Positions 1 through 8,942 of a stretch of DNA of 64,000 nt are shown here, in pieces. The stretch is from Comamonas koreensis (GTDB lineage Bacteria; Pseudomonadota; Gammaproteobacteria; Burkholderiales; Burkholderiaceae_C): positions 62,001-126,000 of the forward strand of contig NZ_JAJNCT010000020.1 in assembly GCF_021026195.1 (NCBI RefSeq), written 5' to 3'. The position numbers and the translations under genes were made by a program. Position 1 is the first letter of the stretch. Every line of letters starts with the position of its first letter. The notes below the pieces were generated by a model. It had not been told where the DNA came from. It saw only the letters and a list, made by a program, of their open reading frames with translations, and did no database searches.

Positions 1-930
1 GTGGCTGTTTGTGGGGCTGCGCAGGCGCAGGACCCCTGGCCCAGCAAGCCGATCACCCTGGTCGTGCCGTTCCCGCCTGGTGGGCCCACCGACATGGTGG
101 CGCGGGTGCTGGCACAGCAAGTGGGCCAGCAGCTGGGGCAGACGGTCATTGTCGACAACCGGCCTGGTGCCAATGGCAATATCGGCAATGCGCTGGTGGC
201 CAAGGCCGCCGCCGATGGCTACACGGTGCTCTACAACACCTCGTCGATTGCGCTCAGCCCCTCGCTGTACAAAAAGCTCAGCTATGACGTGGCCAAGGAC
301 CTGCGCCCGGTGGCTTTGACGGCCGTGGTGCCGCTGGGCTTGGTGGTCAACCCCAAGGTGCCTGCCAACACCGTGCAAGAGCTGGTGAAGTACGCGCAGG
401 ACAACAAGGGTAAGCTCTCTTACGGCTCGGCCGGCAATGGCAATGTGACTCACCTGGCTGCCTTCCAGGTGGTGCAGCACTACCGCATGGACGCCGCCCA
501 TGTGCCCTACAAAGGCAGTGCGCCAGCCGATGTGGACCTGGTGGCCGGCCAGATCGAGTTCATGACCGACACCATCAACTCGGTGGCGCCCTTTATCAAG
601 GACGGCAAGCTCAAGCTGCTGGCCGTCAGCACCGCCCAGCGCATTCCGAACTTTCCGGACGCACCCACCCTGGCCGAAAGCGGCATGACCGGCTTTGAGG
701 CCGGTGCCTGGCAGGGCGTGATGGTGCCCGCCAAGACGCCCGATGCCGTGGTGCAGCGCCTCAACGCCGAGCTGATGAAAGCTTTGAAGGACCCCGGCGT
801 GCTGGAAAAGCTGCGCGTGCAGGGCACCGAACCACTGGGCTCTACCCCGCAGGCCTATGGCGACTATATCCAGAGCGAAATCAAGCGCTGGGCTGGCGTG
901 GTCAAGAGCACGGGTGTGTCCCTGGATTGA
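1..930 (+). CDS. Bug-family tripartite tricarboxylate transporter substrate-binding protein (5' truncated)
   Basis: Periplasmic solute-binding protein of the TctC/Bug family, which captures carboxylates for TTT-type uptake. The opening residues end in GAAQAQDPWP, the tail of a signal peptide with its cleavage site, so the true start lies upstream of the window. The family hallmarks follow: PITLVVPFPPGGPTD near residues 17-31, then a GNVTHLA segment and VPYKGSAPA near 169-177. The remaining 309 residues cover essentially the whole mature domain (family about 320-330 aa). It sits 15 bases before an acyl-CoA dehydrogenase gene on the same strand, so it probably imports the acid degraded by the next enzymes; that link is an inference. 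The ligand cannot be read from the sequence. Confidence 0.93.
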   Translation: MAVCGAAQAQDPWPSKPITLVVPFPPGGPTDMVARVLAQQVGQQLGQTVIVDNRPGANGNIGNALVAKAAADGYTVLYNTSSIALSPSLYKKLSYDVAKDLRPVALTAVVPLGLVVNPKVPANTVQELVKYAQDNKGKLSYGSAGNGNVTHLAAFQVVQHYRMDAAHVPYKGSAPADVDLVAGQIEFMTDTINSVAPFIKDGKLKLLAVSTAQRIPNFPDAPTLAESGMTGFEAGAWQGVMVPAKTPDAVVQRLNAELMKALKDPGVLEKLRVQGTEPLGSTPQAYGDYIQSEIKRWAGVVKSTGVSLD

Positions 931-945
931 ACGAAAGCAAAGACG

Positions 946-2103
946 ATGACGATTCTCAACGGACTGGCCCTGACGCGCATCCCGCCTGAAGGCGAGGCGC
1001 TGCGCGCGGAGGTGCGTGGATTTTTGCAAGAGGCGGTCAAAGACATGCCCGCCCATATCCGCGCCAAATCCTGGAGCGGCTATGACCCGGCCTTCAGCCG
1101 CAAGCTGGGCGAGAAGGGCTGGCTGGGCATGACCTTCCCCAAGGCCTATGGCGGCCATGAGCAGGGTGCTTTTGCGCGCTATGTGGTGGTCGAGGAGCTG
1201 CTGAATTTTGGCGCGCCGGTGGGCTCGCACTGGATTGCCGAGCGCCAGAGCGCGCCGCTCATCCTGAAGTACGGCACCGAGGCGCAGAGGCAGCGCTATG
1301 TGCCGCCGGTGGCACGGGGCGAGAGCTTTTTCTGCATTGGCATGAGCGAGCCCAATGCCGGCTCCGACCTGGCCAGCGTGCGCACGCGCGCCGTGCCCAA
1401 TGATGATGGCTGGCTGCTCAATGGCCAGAAGATCTGGACCACCAACGCCCAACACTGCCAGTACATGATTGCGCTGGTGCGCACCTCGGGCGAGACGGCC
1501 GACCGCCACAAAGGCCTGTCGCAACTGATCGTGGACCTGAGCCTTCCCGGCGTTACCGTGCGGCCCATCGAGGACATGTCGGGCGACCGCCATTTCTGCG
1601 AGGTGTTTTTTGACAATGTGCAGCTCGCCCCCGATGCGCTGGTGGGCGCCGAAGGGCAGGGCTGGGAGCAGGTCACCGCCGAGCTGGCTTTTGAGCGCAG
1701 CGGCCCTGAGCGCCTGTTCTCGTCAGTGGTGCTGTTGGACCAGTGGCTGGCCTTTTTGCGCAGTCAGGCGGCGCCACGCGCCGAATCGCTGAAGCTGGCC
1801 GGCCAGATCCTGACGCGCCTGGCACCCTTGCGTGCGCTGTCGGTGGCGGTTCAAGAGAAGCTGGTGCAAGGTCAGAGCCCCATCGTCGAGGCCGCCCTGG
1901 TCAAGGACCAGGGCACGGTGCTGGAGCAGTACATTCCAGCCGCGATTGCCGATGACCTGATGGCGCTGGATGGCGAGGCCGTGCCACACGAACTGCTGCT
2001 GACCCTGAACTACCTCACACTCGTCTCGCCCTGCTACACGCTGCGCGGCGGTACCCGCAGCATTTTGCGCGGCATGATCGCACGCGGCCTGGGCCTGCGT
2101 TGA
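946..2103 (+). CDS. acyl-CoA dehydrogenase family protein (first of a pair)
   Basis: FAD-dependent acyl-CoA dehydrogenase, 385 aa, the usual family length, catalysing alpha,beta-desaturation of an acyl-CoA thioester. Visible family features are the mid-domain segment GMSEPNAGSDLASVRTRA, the WTTNAQHCQYM strand that contacts FAD, and the helical C-terminal domain ending RSILRGMIARGLGLR. The start ATG follows AAAGCAAAG. The next gene starts 16 bases after the stop and encodes a second, shorter acyl-CoA dehydrogenase. Such pairs often form alpha-beta heterodimers (steroid side-chain and branched acid degradation), so the two products may act as one enzyme; this is inferred from adjacency. Substrate unknown. 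Confidence 0.92.
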   Translation: MTILNGLALTRIPPEGEALRAEVRGFLQEAVKDMPAHIRAKSWSGYDPAFSRKLGEKGWLGMTFPKAYGGHEQGAFARYVVVEELLNFGAPVGSHWIAERQSAPLILKYGTEAQRQRYVPPVARGESFFCIGMSEPNAGSDLASVRTRAVPNDDGWLLNGQKIWTTNAQHCQYMIALVRTSGETADRHKGLSQLIVDLSLPGVTVRPIEDMSGDRHFCEVFFDNVQLAPDALVGAEGQGWEQVTAELAFERSGPERLFSSVVLLDQWLAFLRSQAAPRAESLKLAGQILTRLAPLRALSVAVQEKLVQGQSPIVEAALVKDQGTVLEQYIPAAIADDLMALDGEAVPHELLLTLNYLTLVSPCYTLRGGTRSILRGMIARGLGLR

Positions 2104-2119
2104 GCGCAAGGAGAAGAAC

Positions 2120-3151
2120 ATGGACCATTTGATTACCGAGGCCCTGCGCGATCTGCTGACTGGCCAATGCACGCCCGCCGTGGTGCGCGCGATCGAGAGC
2201 GAGGCGGCAGCAAGTGCTGGGCCATCACCGGCTGCTGCGGCGCTGTGGCAGCAGATTGAAGACACCGGCTTTGCCGACCTGCTGCTGTCCGAGGCCGCTG
2301 GCGGCGCAGGCCTGGCCTTGCGCGATGCCTTTGGCGTCTGGGATGTGCTGGGCCAGCATGCGATGCCGCTGCCACTGGCAGACACCATGCTGGCGCGGGC
2401 CTGGCTGTCGGCCGCAGGCGTGGCAGTGCCGCAGGGCGCCATTGCCCTGGCGCCGCAACTGGCCGCCGCCGATGGGGGGTTGCGGGCCAGCGGTGTGCGC
2501 GGTGCCCGCGTGGCGCAGTGGGTGCTGGGTCAGCAGGGTGCTGATCTGTTGCTGCTGCCGGTGGCTGGCGCGCAGACTAGTGCCAGCATTTTTGTGCTGG
2601 ATGCGGATCTGTACTGGCCTGAAGCAGCGCTGGCCTCGGCCACGCGGGTGCCGGCTGCCGCCTCCTTGCTGGTCGCGCAGGCCGGGCTGGTGTCGGCCTT
2701 GCTCGCGGGCAGCTTGTTGACGGTGTTTGAAAGTACCTTGAACTTTGCCAACGAGCGCCAGCAGTTTGGCCGCCCGATTGGCAAGTTCCAGGCGATCCAG
2801 CATGAGCTGGCGGTGATGGCCGAGCATGTGAGCGCGGCGCGCATGGCCGCGCAGATTGCCTGCGAGGCCGATGGTGTGGTGGCGGACCCGCTGAAGGTGG
2901 CGGTAGGAAAGGCACGCAGCAGCGAGGCCGCCGTCGAGGTGGCATCGCTCGCGCACTCCATCCACGGCGCGATCGGCTTTACCACCGAGTTTGACCTGCA
3001 GCTCTACACCCGCCGCCTGCACCTGTGGCGCCAGACGGCCGGCAGCGAAGCCTATTGGCAGCTGCAGGCGGGCCAAGCATTGTTGGCAGCCGATGGCCTG
3101 GCGCTGTCTGTGATCCGCCAGATCACAGACAGCAGCGCGCCCGTAGCCTGA
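2120..3151 (+). CDS. acyl-CoA dehydrogenase family protein (second, shorter partner)
   Basis: A 343-aa acyl-CoA dehydrogenase homologue with an N-terminal helical domain, a reduced middle beta domain and a clear C-terminal domain containing ANERQQFGRPIGKFQAIQH and the HSIHGAIGFTTEFDLQLYTRR tail region. The middle domain is alanine-rich and lacks the usual SEP-NAGSD block, which suggests weaker or partial FAD/substrate binding than the partner. It has a good ribosome site (AAGGAG, 2108-2113) ahead of ATG 2120. It follows the full-length dehydrogenase at 946-2103 with a 16-base gap, consistent with a two-subunit dehydrogenase. The partnership is inferred. Confidence 0.9.
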   Translation: MDHLITEALRDLLTGQCTPAVVRAIESEAAASAGPSPAAAALWQQIEDTGFADLLLSEAAGGAGLALRDAFGVWDVLGQHAMPLPLADTMLARAWLSAAGVAVPQGAIALAPQLAAADGGLRASGVRGARVAQWVLGQQGADLLLLPVAGAQTSASIFVLDADLYWPEAALASATRVPAAASLLVAQAGLVSALLAGSLLTVFESTLNFANERQQFGRPIGKFQAIQHELAVMAEHVSAARMAAQIACEADGVVADPLKVAVGKARSSEAAVEVASLAHSIHGAIGFTTEFDLQLYTRRLHLWRQTAGSEAYWQLQAGQALLAADGLALSVIRQITDSSAPVA

Positions 3152-3233
3152 TTTGGCACCTGATTGACCGCAGCCCGCGCCGTTTTTCGGCTATGGTGGC
3201 GGTTGTTTTCAGAAGAACAAGGAGTCAAATCTT

Positions 3234-4328
3234 ATGTCGGTCTACACCGAAGATGTGCAAAGCGAAGTGCGTGGCCAGCTGGGCTTTATCACGCTCAACC
3301 GGCCCAAGGCGCTGAACGCGCTGTCGCTGGCCATGGTGCGCGAGCTGCGTGATGTGCTGCTGCGTTGGCAGCAGGACGACAAGGTGTTGGCCGTCGCGAT
3401 ACGGGGCAGCAACAAGGAGGGCGTGTTTGGCGCCTTCTGCGCTGGCGGCGATATCCGCTTTCTGCATGCGGCTGGCATGGCCGGCAACCCCGAGCTGGAG
3501 GATTTCTTCACCGAGGAATATGCGCTCAACCACCTCATCCACCATTTTGGCAAGCCCTATATCGCCTTCATGGATGGCATCGTGATGGGTGGCGGCATGG
3601 GCATCAGCCAGGGCGGCAGCCTTCGCATCGTCACCGAGCGTACCAAGATGGCCATGCCCGAGACCGCCATTGGCCTGTTCCCCGATGTGGGCGGCGGCTA
3701 TTTTCTGTCGCGCTGCCCCGGCCATGTGGGCGAGTACCTGGGCCTGACCGGCCAGATGATTGGCGCGGCCGATGCACTGGCCTACCGGCTGGCCGATGGC
3801 TACCTGCCCAGCGCGCAGCAGCAGGCGTTGTGGGACGGGTTGGCCACTGGCAGCTTTGCCAGCGGTGATGCCGTGCAGGCCTTTGCCAAAGCCGCCTTGG
3901 CGCCCGCGCCAGAGCGTGCAGCCAATCCCGATACGGAGATCGCGCAGTACTTTGGCCTGGCCGATGTGCCAGCCATCATCGCCGCGCTGGAGGCCGGCAG
4001 CAGCGACTTTGCCCGGGCCACCGCCGAGACCTTGCGCAAGCGCTCGCCGCTGATGCTGTTTGTGGTGCTGGAGCAGATCCGTCGTGCGCGCGGCATAAGC
4101 CTGGCCGACGACCTGCGCATGGAGCGCGACATGGTGCGCCACTGCTTCTACCTGCGCCCTGATCGCAAGAGCGAAACCTTGGAAGGCATCCGCGCGCTGG
4201 CAGTGGACAAGGACCACCACCCGCAGTGGAGCCCCGCCCGCATTGAAGAGGTGAGCCTGCAGGAAGTGGCGCAGATGTTTGTCAGCCCCTGGCCGGTAGA
4301 GGCGCACCCGCTGCTGGCGCTGAACTAA
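3234..4328 (+). CDS. enoyl-CoA hydratase/isomerase family, 3-hydroxyisobutyryl-CoA hydrolase-like
   Basis: A crotonase-fold enzyme of 364 aa, the length of the ECH_2 (3-hydroxyisobutyryl-CoA hydrolase) branch rather than of the roughly 260-aa hydratases. The first oxyanion-hole segment is FCAGGDIRFLH, the second is GIVMGGGMGISQGG, and the ECH_2 signature PETAIGLFPDVGGGYFLSR carries the catalytic Glu and Asp. In valine catabolism this family releases 3-hydroxyisobutyrate from its CoA ester, but members also act as hydratases. The gene is 82 bases after the dehydrogenase pair with the ribosome site AAGGAG at 3219-3224, so it likely completes the same acyl-CoA pathway. Confidence 0.88.
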   Translation: MSVYTEDVQSEVRGQLGFITLNRPKALNALSLAMVRELRDVLLRWQQDDKVLAVAIRGSNKEGVFGAFCAGGDIRFLHAAGMAGNPELEDFFTEEYALNHLIHHFGKPYIAFMDGIVMGGGMGISQGGSLRIVTERTKMAMPETAIGLFPDVGGGYFLSRCPGHVGEYLGLTGQMIGAADALAYRLADGYLPSAQQQALWDGLATGSFASGDAVQAFAKAALAPAPERAANPDTEIAQYFGLADVPAIIAALEAGSSDFARATAETLRKRSPLMLFVVLEQIRRARGISLADDLRMERDMVRHCFYLRPDRKSETLEGIRALAVDKDHHPQWSPARIEEVSLQEVAQMFVSPWPVEAHPLLALN

Positions 4329-4351
4329 GCCATCATGGCCTCCGAGCCAGA

Positions 4352-4381
4352 CAAGGGCCTGCGTGAATACGTAGGCCCTTG
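4352..4381 (+). terminator. hairpin downstream of the acyl-CoA gene run
   Basis: CAAGGGCCT (4352-4360) pairs perfectly with AGGCCCTTG (4373-4381) around a 12-base loop that can extend the stem. It lies 24 bases past the stop of the hydrolase-like gene. No strong T-run follows, so it may be an attenuating or mRNA-stabilising hairpin rather than a classic intrinsic terminator. Confidence 0.5.
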
Positions 4382-4459
4382 CCGTCTGTCAGAAGGTGCT
4401 TGCAGTGGCTGTGCTATACCTGCGCATGTGATCCTCAGGTATCCATGAAAGGCAAGACC

Positions 4460-6424
4460 ATGACGCATGCAGACTCCCAGGCCTCCTCGATCCGCGTGGA
4501 AGCCAATATCGGCGAAGGCTTTTGGCGCAAGGGCCCCCAAGACAGCCTGCCACCACCGGACATGGTGGGTGCCTATATGCGCAACCGGCCGGTGCTGGGC
4601 GCGCCGGTAGCGGGGCGCAAGGCCTGGATCATTGGCAGCGGCATTGCCGGCCTGGCTGCCGCCTTCTACATGATCCGCGACGGCGGCATGGCCGGCGAAG
4701 ACATCACGATCCTGGATACCTTGGACGTGACCGGCGGCTCGCTCGATGGCGCGGGCAACGCTGAGCAGGGCTACATCGTGCGCGGCGGCCGCGAGATGAA
4801 CTGGAACTACGACAACTTCTGGGACCTGTTCCAGGACGTGCCGGCGCTGGAGCTGCCCGAGGGCTACAGCGTGCTCGACGAGTACCGCTTCGTCAACGAC
4901 AACGACCCCAACTGGTCCAAGGCCCGGCTGATGCACCAGCAGGGCAAGATCCGCGATTTCTCCACCTTGGGCCTGACCAAGGCGCACCAGTGGGAGATCG
5001 TCAAGCTGCTGCTCAAGCGCAAGGAGGAGCTGGACGACATCAGCATCGAATCCTATTTCAGCAAGAGCTTTCTGGAGACCAATTTCTGGTACCTGTGGCG
5101 TTCGATGTTCGCGTTCGAGAACTGGCAAAGCCTGCTGGAGATGAAGCTCTACATGCACCGCTTTCTCGATGCCATCGATGGCCTGACCGACATGTCGGCG
5201 CTGGTGTTTCCCAAGTACAACCAGTACGACAGCTTTGTCGTACCGCTGACGCGCATGCTCAAGGACAAGGGCGTGAAGGTGCAGTTCAACACCCGCGCCT
5301 ATGACCTGGATATGCGCGAGGAAGCGGACAGCCGCACGGTCACCGCGATCCGCTGCAAATCGGCAGGCCAGGAGGTTCAGATTGACGTCGGCCCCAACGA
5401 CGTGGTGTTTGCGCTGACCGGCTCGATGACCGAGGGCACGGCCTATGGCGATCTGGATACAGTGCCGGTGCTGGCGCGTGGCAATGAGGAGCCGGGCGAT
5501 GACAGCGACTGGACCCTGTGGAAACGCCTGGCGGCCAAGTCGCCGGTGTTTGGTCGGCCCGAAAAGTTCTATGGCGATGTGAAGGGCTCAATGTGGGAGT
5601 CGGCCACGTTGACCTGCAAACCCTCGCCACTGATCGACAAGCTCAAGGAACTGTCGGTCAACGATCCCTACTCGGGCAAGACGGTGACCGGCGGCATCAT
5701 CACCTTCACCGATTCGAACTGGGTGATGAGCTTTACCTGCAACCGCCAGCCGCACTTCCCCGACCAGCCTGGCGATGTGCTGGTGCTTTGGGTGTATGCG
5801 CTGCTGATGGACCAAAAGGGCAACCATGTGCCCAAGACCATGCCCCAATGCACGGGCCGCGAGATTCTGGCCGAGCTGTGCTACCACCTGGGCATCGCTG
5901 ACCAGGTCGATGCCGTGGCGGCCAACACCAAGGTGCGCCTGGCCTTGATGCCTTACATCACCGCGCAGTTCATGCCGCGCGCTGCCGGCGATAGGCCCCA
6001 TGTGGTGCCCGAGGGCTGTACCAACCTGGCCTTGCTGGGCCAGTTTGTCGAGACCAGCAATGACGTCATCTTCACGATGGAGAGCTCGGTGCGCACGGCG
6101 CGCATCGGCGTCTACACCCTGCTGGGCCTGCCCAAGCAAGTGTCCGACATCAGCCCCACGCAGTACGACATCCGCAACATCATCAAGGGCGCGCGGGCGC
6201 TGAACGGCAACCAGCCCTTTGTTGGCGAGCGTCTGCTGCACCGGGTGCTGGGCAAGACCTATTTCGCGCATATCCTGCCGCCGCTGCCCGACAACGACGA
6301 GACCCTGCGCGAGCGTGCTGAGTCAGAGCTGGCACAGCTGCTGGGCAAGGGCGGCCAGGCGTTCGGCAAGCTGTCGGCCTGGCTGGAGCGCTACAGCAGC
6401 AATCTGCGCGACAAGTCCAAATAG
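4460..6424 (+). CDS. ohyA: oleate hydratase
   Basis: FAD-dependent fatty acid double-bond hydratase that converts oleate to 10-hydroxystearate; 654 aa from this start, matching the family. The FAD-binding motif [13 protein letters not shown] is near residues 57-69, followed by the family-typical [25 protein letters not shown] and [14 protein letters not shown] segments, and later [20 protein letters not shown] 4460 was chosen because AAAGG lies 7 bases upstream; ATG 4445 is an in-frame alternative with a weaker site. The family acts on free unsaturated fatty acids, often as detoxification of host or environmental oleate. It stands alone between two hairpins. Confidence 0.95.
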   Translation: MTHADSQASSIRVEANIGEGFWRKGPQDSLPPPDMVGAYMRNRPVLGAPVAGRKAWIIGSGIAGLAAAFYMIRDGGMAGEDITILDTLDVTGGSLDGAGNAEQGYIVRGGREMNWNYDNFWDLFQDVPALELPEGYSVLDEYRFVNDNDPNWSKARLMHQQGKIRDFSTLGLTKAHQWEIVKLLLKRKEELDDISIESYFSKSFLETNFWYLWRSMFAFENWQSLLEMKLYMHRFLDAIDGLTDMSALVFPKYNQYDSFVVPLTRMLKDKGVKVQFNTRAYDLDMREEADSRTVTAIRCKSAGQEVQIDVGPNDVVFALTGSMTEGTAYGDLDTVPVLARGNEEPGDDSDWTLWKRLAAKSPVFGRPEKFYGDVKGSMWESATLTCKPSPLIDKLKELSVNDPYSGKTVTGGIITFTDSNWVMSFTCNRQPHFPDQPGDVLVLWVYALLMDQKGNHVPKTMPQCTGREILAELCYHLGIADQVDAVAANTKVRLALMPYITAQFMPRAAGDRPHVVPEGCTNLALLGQFVETSNDVIFTMESSVRTARIGVYTLLGLPKQVSDISPTQYDIRNIIKGARALNGNQPFVGERLLHRVLGKTYFAHILPPLPDNDETLRERAESELAQLLGKGGQAFGKLSAWLERYSSNLRDKSK

Positions 6425-6454
6425 GCACCGCGCTGGGCAGTGCGCCCCAACGCA

Positions 6455-6480
6455 AAGAGGTGGCCGCAGGGCCACCTCTT
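6455..6480. terminator. bidirectional terminator between oleate hydratase and lipoprotein genes
   Basis: AAGAGGTGGC (6455-6464) and GCCACCTCTT (6471-6480) form a perfect 10-bp stem with a 6-base loop, between two convergent genes. A/T-rich ends on both sides suit termination in both directions. Confidence 0.75.
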
Positions 6481-6514
6481 GTTGTTTGCGCTCAGGGTTA
6501 AGGGCGCTAACCGA

Positions 6515-6934
6515 TCAAGGCTTGGCCAGCTTCCACACGCCGCCTCCCATGCCATCGCCACGCTTGTCACCCGCCTGGCTGTCCTTGGCAAAGTAGTACA
6601 GCGGCCAGCCCTTGTAGGCCCACTGCTGGGTGTTGTCGGTGCGGGTGATGATGCTGAAATCACCAATCGGCTTGGCGCCTGGAGCCACGCCCAGTGGCGG
6701 CCAGTTGGTGGCGCACTGCTGGTAGCAGGTGGATGCACCGCTGCCAGCGGTGTCTTTGGTGAAGGTGTAGAGCGTGCGGCCATCGGGGCCGACGAGCACG
6801 CCATCGGCGGAGCGCACCGGGGTGCTGGCGTCCGCTTCTTTCTGGCCCATGTGGTGCATGGAGCCACAGGCAGTCAAAAGAACGGCGGACAGCGGTATGG
6901 CCAGTACAGCAAGCTTGGAGAACATAGACAGCAC
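6515..6934 (-). CDS. small secreted-repeat lipoprotein (COG4315 type)
   Basis: A 139-aa envelope lipoprotein of unknown function. Residues 1-23 form a lipoprotein signal ending in lipobox LLTAC with Cys23. The mature part has two copies of the secreted-repeat pattern Yx(F/W/Y)xxD: GRTLYTFTKD and GWPLYYFAKD, with TCYQQCATNWPPL between them. Proteins of this family are common in proteobacteria and sometimes sit near oxidative or metal stress genes, but no function is established. It converges with oleate hydratase and ends near the shared hairpin. Confidence 0.85.
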   Translation of the reverse strand: MLSMFSKLAVLAIPLSAVLLTACGSMHHMGQKEADASTPVRSADGVLVGPDGRTLYTFTKDTAGSGASTCYQQCATNWPPLGVAPGAKPIGDFSIITRTDNTQQWAYKGWPLYYFAKDSQAGDKRGDGMGGGVWKLAKP

Positions 6935-7014
6935 CCTGGTTGGTTGTAGGTGCTCACCAATATAGTGCGCGCTGCTGAGGGGCCATGTCAGACGGACACC
7001 CTATATCGCAGCCC

Positions 7015-7392
7015 TCAGCGTTTGGCCTCGGCGCTGGCGGCGGCCAGTTTCAGCATGCGGTCAAAGGTGGCGACCAGCGTTTCGCGGCGGTCCTGGCGGT
7101 AGTCCTCATCCGGGTCCAGTTCGTCGATGCTGCCGTCCCACTCGCGCAAATAGCTTTGCTTCCACTGCTGCAGCTCTTGCAGATCAGGCCAGCGCGGCGC
7201 CATGCCGTTTTCTGCCATCACGCAGAGCAGCTCGATGCGGCACGGCACGATATCGCCGTCCCATTCATCGGCCTGCATGCTGTCGGGCGATGCCATCGCT
7301 TCCTGGATCTCTGCAATCAGCTGGCCGGTGGTGTCGGCGAGCCAGTCCAGTGCTGCGTCGTTGTCAAAATTGCCGTGTGACCAAGTTCCCAT
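7015..7392 (-). CDS. DUF4259 domain protein
   Basis: A 125-aa cytosolic acidic protein beginning MGTWSHGNFDNDAALDWL, the signature opening of DUF4259 proteins (MGTW.xG.FDND.A). No signal peptide or membrane segment. The biochemical role of the family is unknown. It lies 84 bases downstream of smpB on the same strand and could be cotranscribed with it. Confidence 0.8.
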   Translation of the reverse strand: MGTWSHGNFDNDAALDWLADTTGQLIAEIQEAMASPDSMQADEWDGDIVPCRIELLCVMAENGMAPRWPDLQELQQWKQSYLREWDGSIDELDPDEDYRQDRRETLVATFDRMLKLAAASAEAKR

Positions 7393-7476
7393 GCGGATCT
7401 CGCTACCAGTGGTTAAAGCAAAACAGGGCCAGCAGCGATGGTGGCCCCATGACGGTTGCGCGGAGATTGTAGCCGA

Positions 7477-7950
7477 TCAGCGGTTGTGCACCTTCATCGC
7501 GCGCTCGACCTCGCGCTTGCCTTCGCGGTCCTTGATCACGTCGCGCTTGTCGTGCTCTGCCTTGCCCTTGGCCAGCGCGATATCGCATTTGGCCAGGCCG
7601 TTTTTCCAGTGCAGGTTGATGGGGACCAGAGTGTAGCCCTTTTGCTCGACCTTGCCGATCAGGCGCTTGATCTCGTCCTTCTTCATCAGGAGCTTCTTGA
7701 TGCGCGCAGCATCGGGGCTCACGTGGGTGGAGGCGGTTTTGAGCGGGTTGATCTGGCAGCCCATCAGAAAGAGCTCACCGTTCTTGACCAGCACATAGCC
7801 ATCGGTCAGCTGGGCCTTGCCCTCGCGCAGCGCCTTGACTTCCCAGCCGTGCAGCACCATGCCCGCTTCGAAGCGTTCCTCAAAGAAATAGTTGAATGCA
7901 GCCTTCTTGTTATCGGCAATGCGGCTGTTGGTGTTGTTCGTCTTCGACAT
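7477..7950 (-). CDS. smpB: SsrA-binding protein SmpB
   Basis: 157-aa trans-translation factor that binds tmRNA and delivers it to stalled ribosomes. The family landmarks are present: [23 protein letters not shown] split by the conserved [14 protein letters not shown], the [18 protein letters not shown] strand, and a basic tail ending [14 protein letters not shown]. Length is typical (about 150-160 aa). It is divergent from ratA with 137 bases between the starts, an arrangement conserved across beta- and gammaproteobacteria. The ssrA gene itself is not in this window. Confidence 0.97.
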   Translation of the reverse strand: MSKTNNTNSRIADNKKAAFNYFFEERFEAGMVLHGWEVKALREGKAQLTDGYVLVKNGELFLMGCQINPLKTASTHVSPDAARIKKLLMKKDEIKRLIGKVEQKGYTLVPINLHWKNGLAKCDIALAKGKAEHDKRDVIKDREGKREVERAMKVHNR

Positions 7951-8087
7951 AATTGCAATATTAGGGGCAAAACGGCTTTCCCAAGTCCATAGGGCTGCTG
8001 GAGGCCGTGCTTTTTGTTCTGGTTTATGATTTTATGAATGTTTCGGGCGGCAGCCGGTTTGCTGCTGCGGCCCTCTCTCCTGTCTGC

Positions 8088-8528
8088 ATGAAAACTGTCA
8101 ACAAGTCCGTCCTGATCTGGTACAGCCCCCAGGAGATGTTCGATCTCGTGGCCGATGTGCCGCGCTACCCCGATTTTCTGCCCTGGTGCGACCATGCCCG
8201 CGTGATCGAGCAGCACGACGACGGCGTGACCGCCGAGGTGGGTATTGCACTGGCCGGCATCAAAAAATCCTTTGTCACCCGCAACACCTACGAGCCGGGC
8301 AAGCGCCTGCAAATGGCCCTGGTCAAGGGCCCGTTCTCGCAGTTGCAGGGCGATTGGCGCTTTGAGCCGGTGGGTGACGGCAGCCAGCGCGCCTGCAAGG
8401 TATCCCTGAGCCTGAGCTACGGCTTTGACAGCATGGCGCTGGCCGCCGTGGTCGGCCCCATTTTTGACAAGATTGCCGCAACGATGATGGATGCCTTTAT
8501 TCAGCGGGCCGAGAAGATCTATGGCTGA
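8088..8528 (+). CDS. ratA: RatA/COQ10-family START-like protein
   Basis: 146-aa member of the polyketide cyclase/START-like family that includes bacterial RatA and ubiquinone-binding COQ10. The opening VNKSVLIWYSPQEMFDLVADVPRYPDFLPWC is diagnostic (quoted in parts: WYSPQEMFDLV, YPDFLPW). The name RatA comes from a reported toxin-like effect in E. coli; in most bacteria the protein is better viewed as a quinone-related lipid binder. ATG 8088 gives the normal length. The last 8 bases overlap rnfH, as in many relatives. Confidence 0.93.
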   Translation: MKTVNKSVLIWYSPQEMFDLVADVPRYPDFLPWCDHARVIEQHDDGVTAEVGIALAGIKKSFVTRNTYEPGKRLQMALVKGPFSQLQGDWRFEPVGDGSQRACKVSLSLSYGFDSMALAAVVGPIFDKIAATMMDAFIQRAEKIYG

Positions 8529-8877
8529 TACCGCAGCGGGCGCAGCGCTGATGCAGATCGAGGTGGTCTGGGCCCACAACGGCCAGACGCACACCGTGCA
8601 ACTGCAGCTGCCGACCGGTGCCAGCCTGGCGCAGGCCCTGGCAGCGGCTGGCCAGCAGAGCGGCCAGGTGTTTGCCGATGCGCAGGATGCCGGCATCTGG
8701 GGCCGGGTACGGCCCCGCAGCCAGTTGCTGGCCGATGGTGACCGGGTGGAGCTGTACGAAGCCCTCAAGGTCGACCCCAAGAAAGCCCGCCGTGAGCGAT
8801 TTGCCAGGCAGGGCGCGCGCGGCACCGGCCTGTTTGCCAGGCGCAGGCCGCAGGCCAAGGCCGGTTACGGCGCCTGA
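8521..8877 (+). CDS. rnfH: RnfH family ubiquitin-fold protein
   Basis: 118-aa small protein of the UPF0125/RnfH family (beta-grasp fold). Diagnostic parts are IEVVWAHNGQTHTVQLQLP near the start, the IWGRVRPRSQLLADGDRVELYEAL core (in parts GIWGRV and DGDRVELYEAL) and the basic KVDPKKARRERF segment. Its start codon lies inside the 3' end of ratA, showing translational coupling. The function is unproven; it is not adjacent to rnf electron transport genes here. The C-terminal arginine-rich extension is typical of betaproteobacterial copies. Confidence 0.92.
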   Translation: MADTAAGAALMQIEVVWAHNGQTHTVQLQLPTGASLAQALAAAGQQSGQVFADAQDAGIWGRVRPRSQLLADGDRVELYEALKVDPKKARRERFARQGARGTGLFARRRPQAKAGYGA

Positions 8878-8900
8878 CTGCAACCACCACACCATGAAAA

Positions 8901-8922
8901 AAGCCAAGCATCTGCTTGGCTT
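8901..8922. terminator. bidirectional intrinsic terminator between rnfH and the DUF4124 gene
   Basis: AAGCCAAGCA (8901-8910), a 2-base loop, then TGCTTGGCTT (8913-8922) followed by TTT on the + strand; an A-run precedes it (TTTT on the minus strand). It lies between convergent genes and should work both ways. Confidence 0.85.
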
Positions 8923-8942
8923 TTTGGCGAGTAGGGGGCGGA

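Noticed and set aside
8088..8528. RatA as a toxin of a toxin-antitoxin pair with rnfH
   Set aside because: The neighbouring smpB-ratA-rnfH order is a conserved housekeeping arrangement and the protein is a COQ10/START-like lipid binder; the toxin label is not supported by the sequence.
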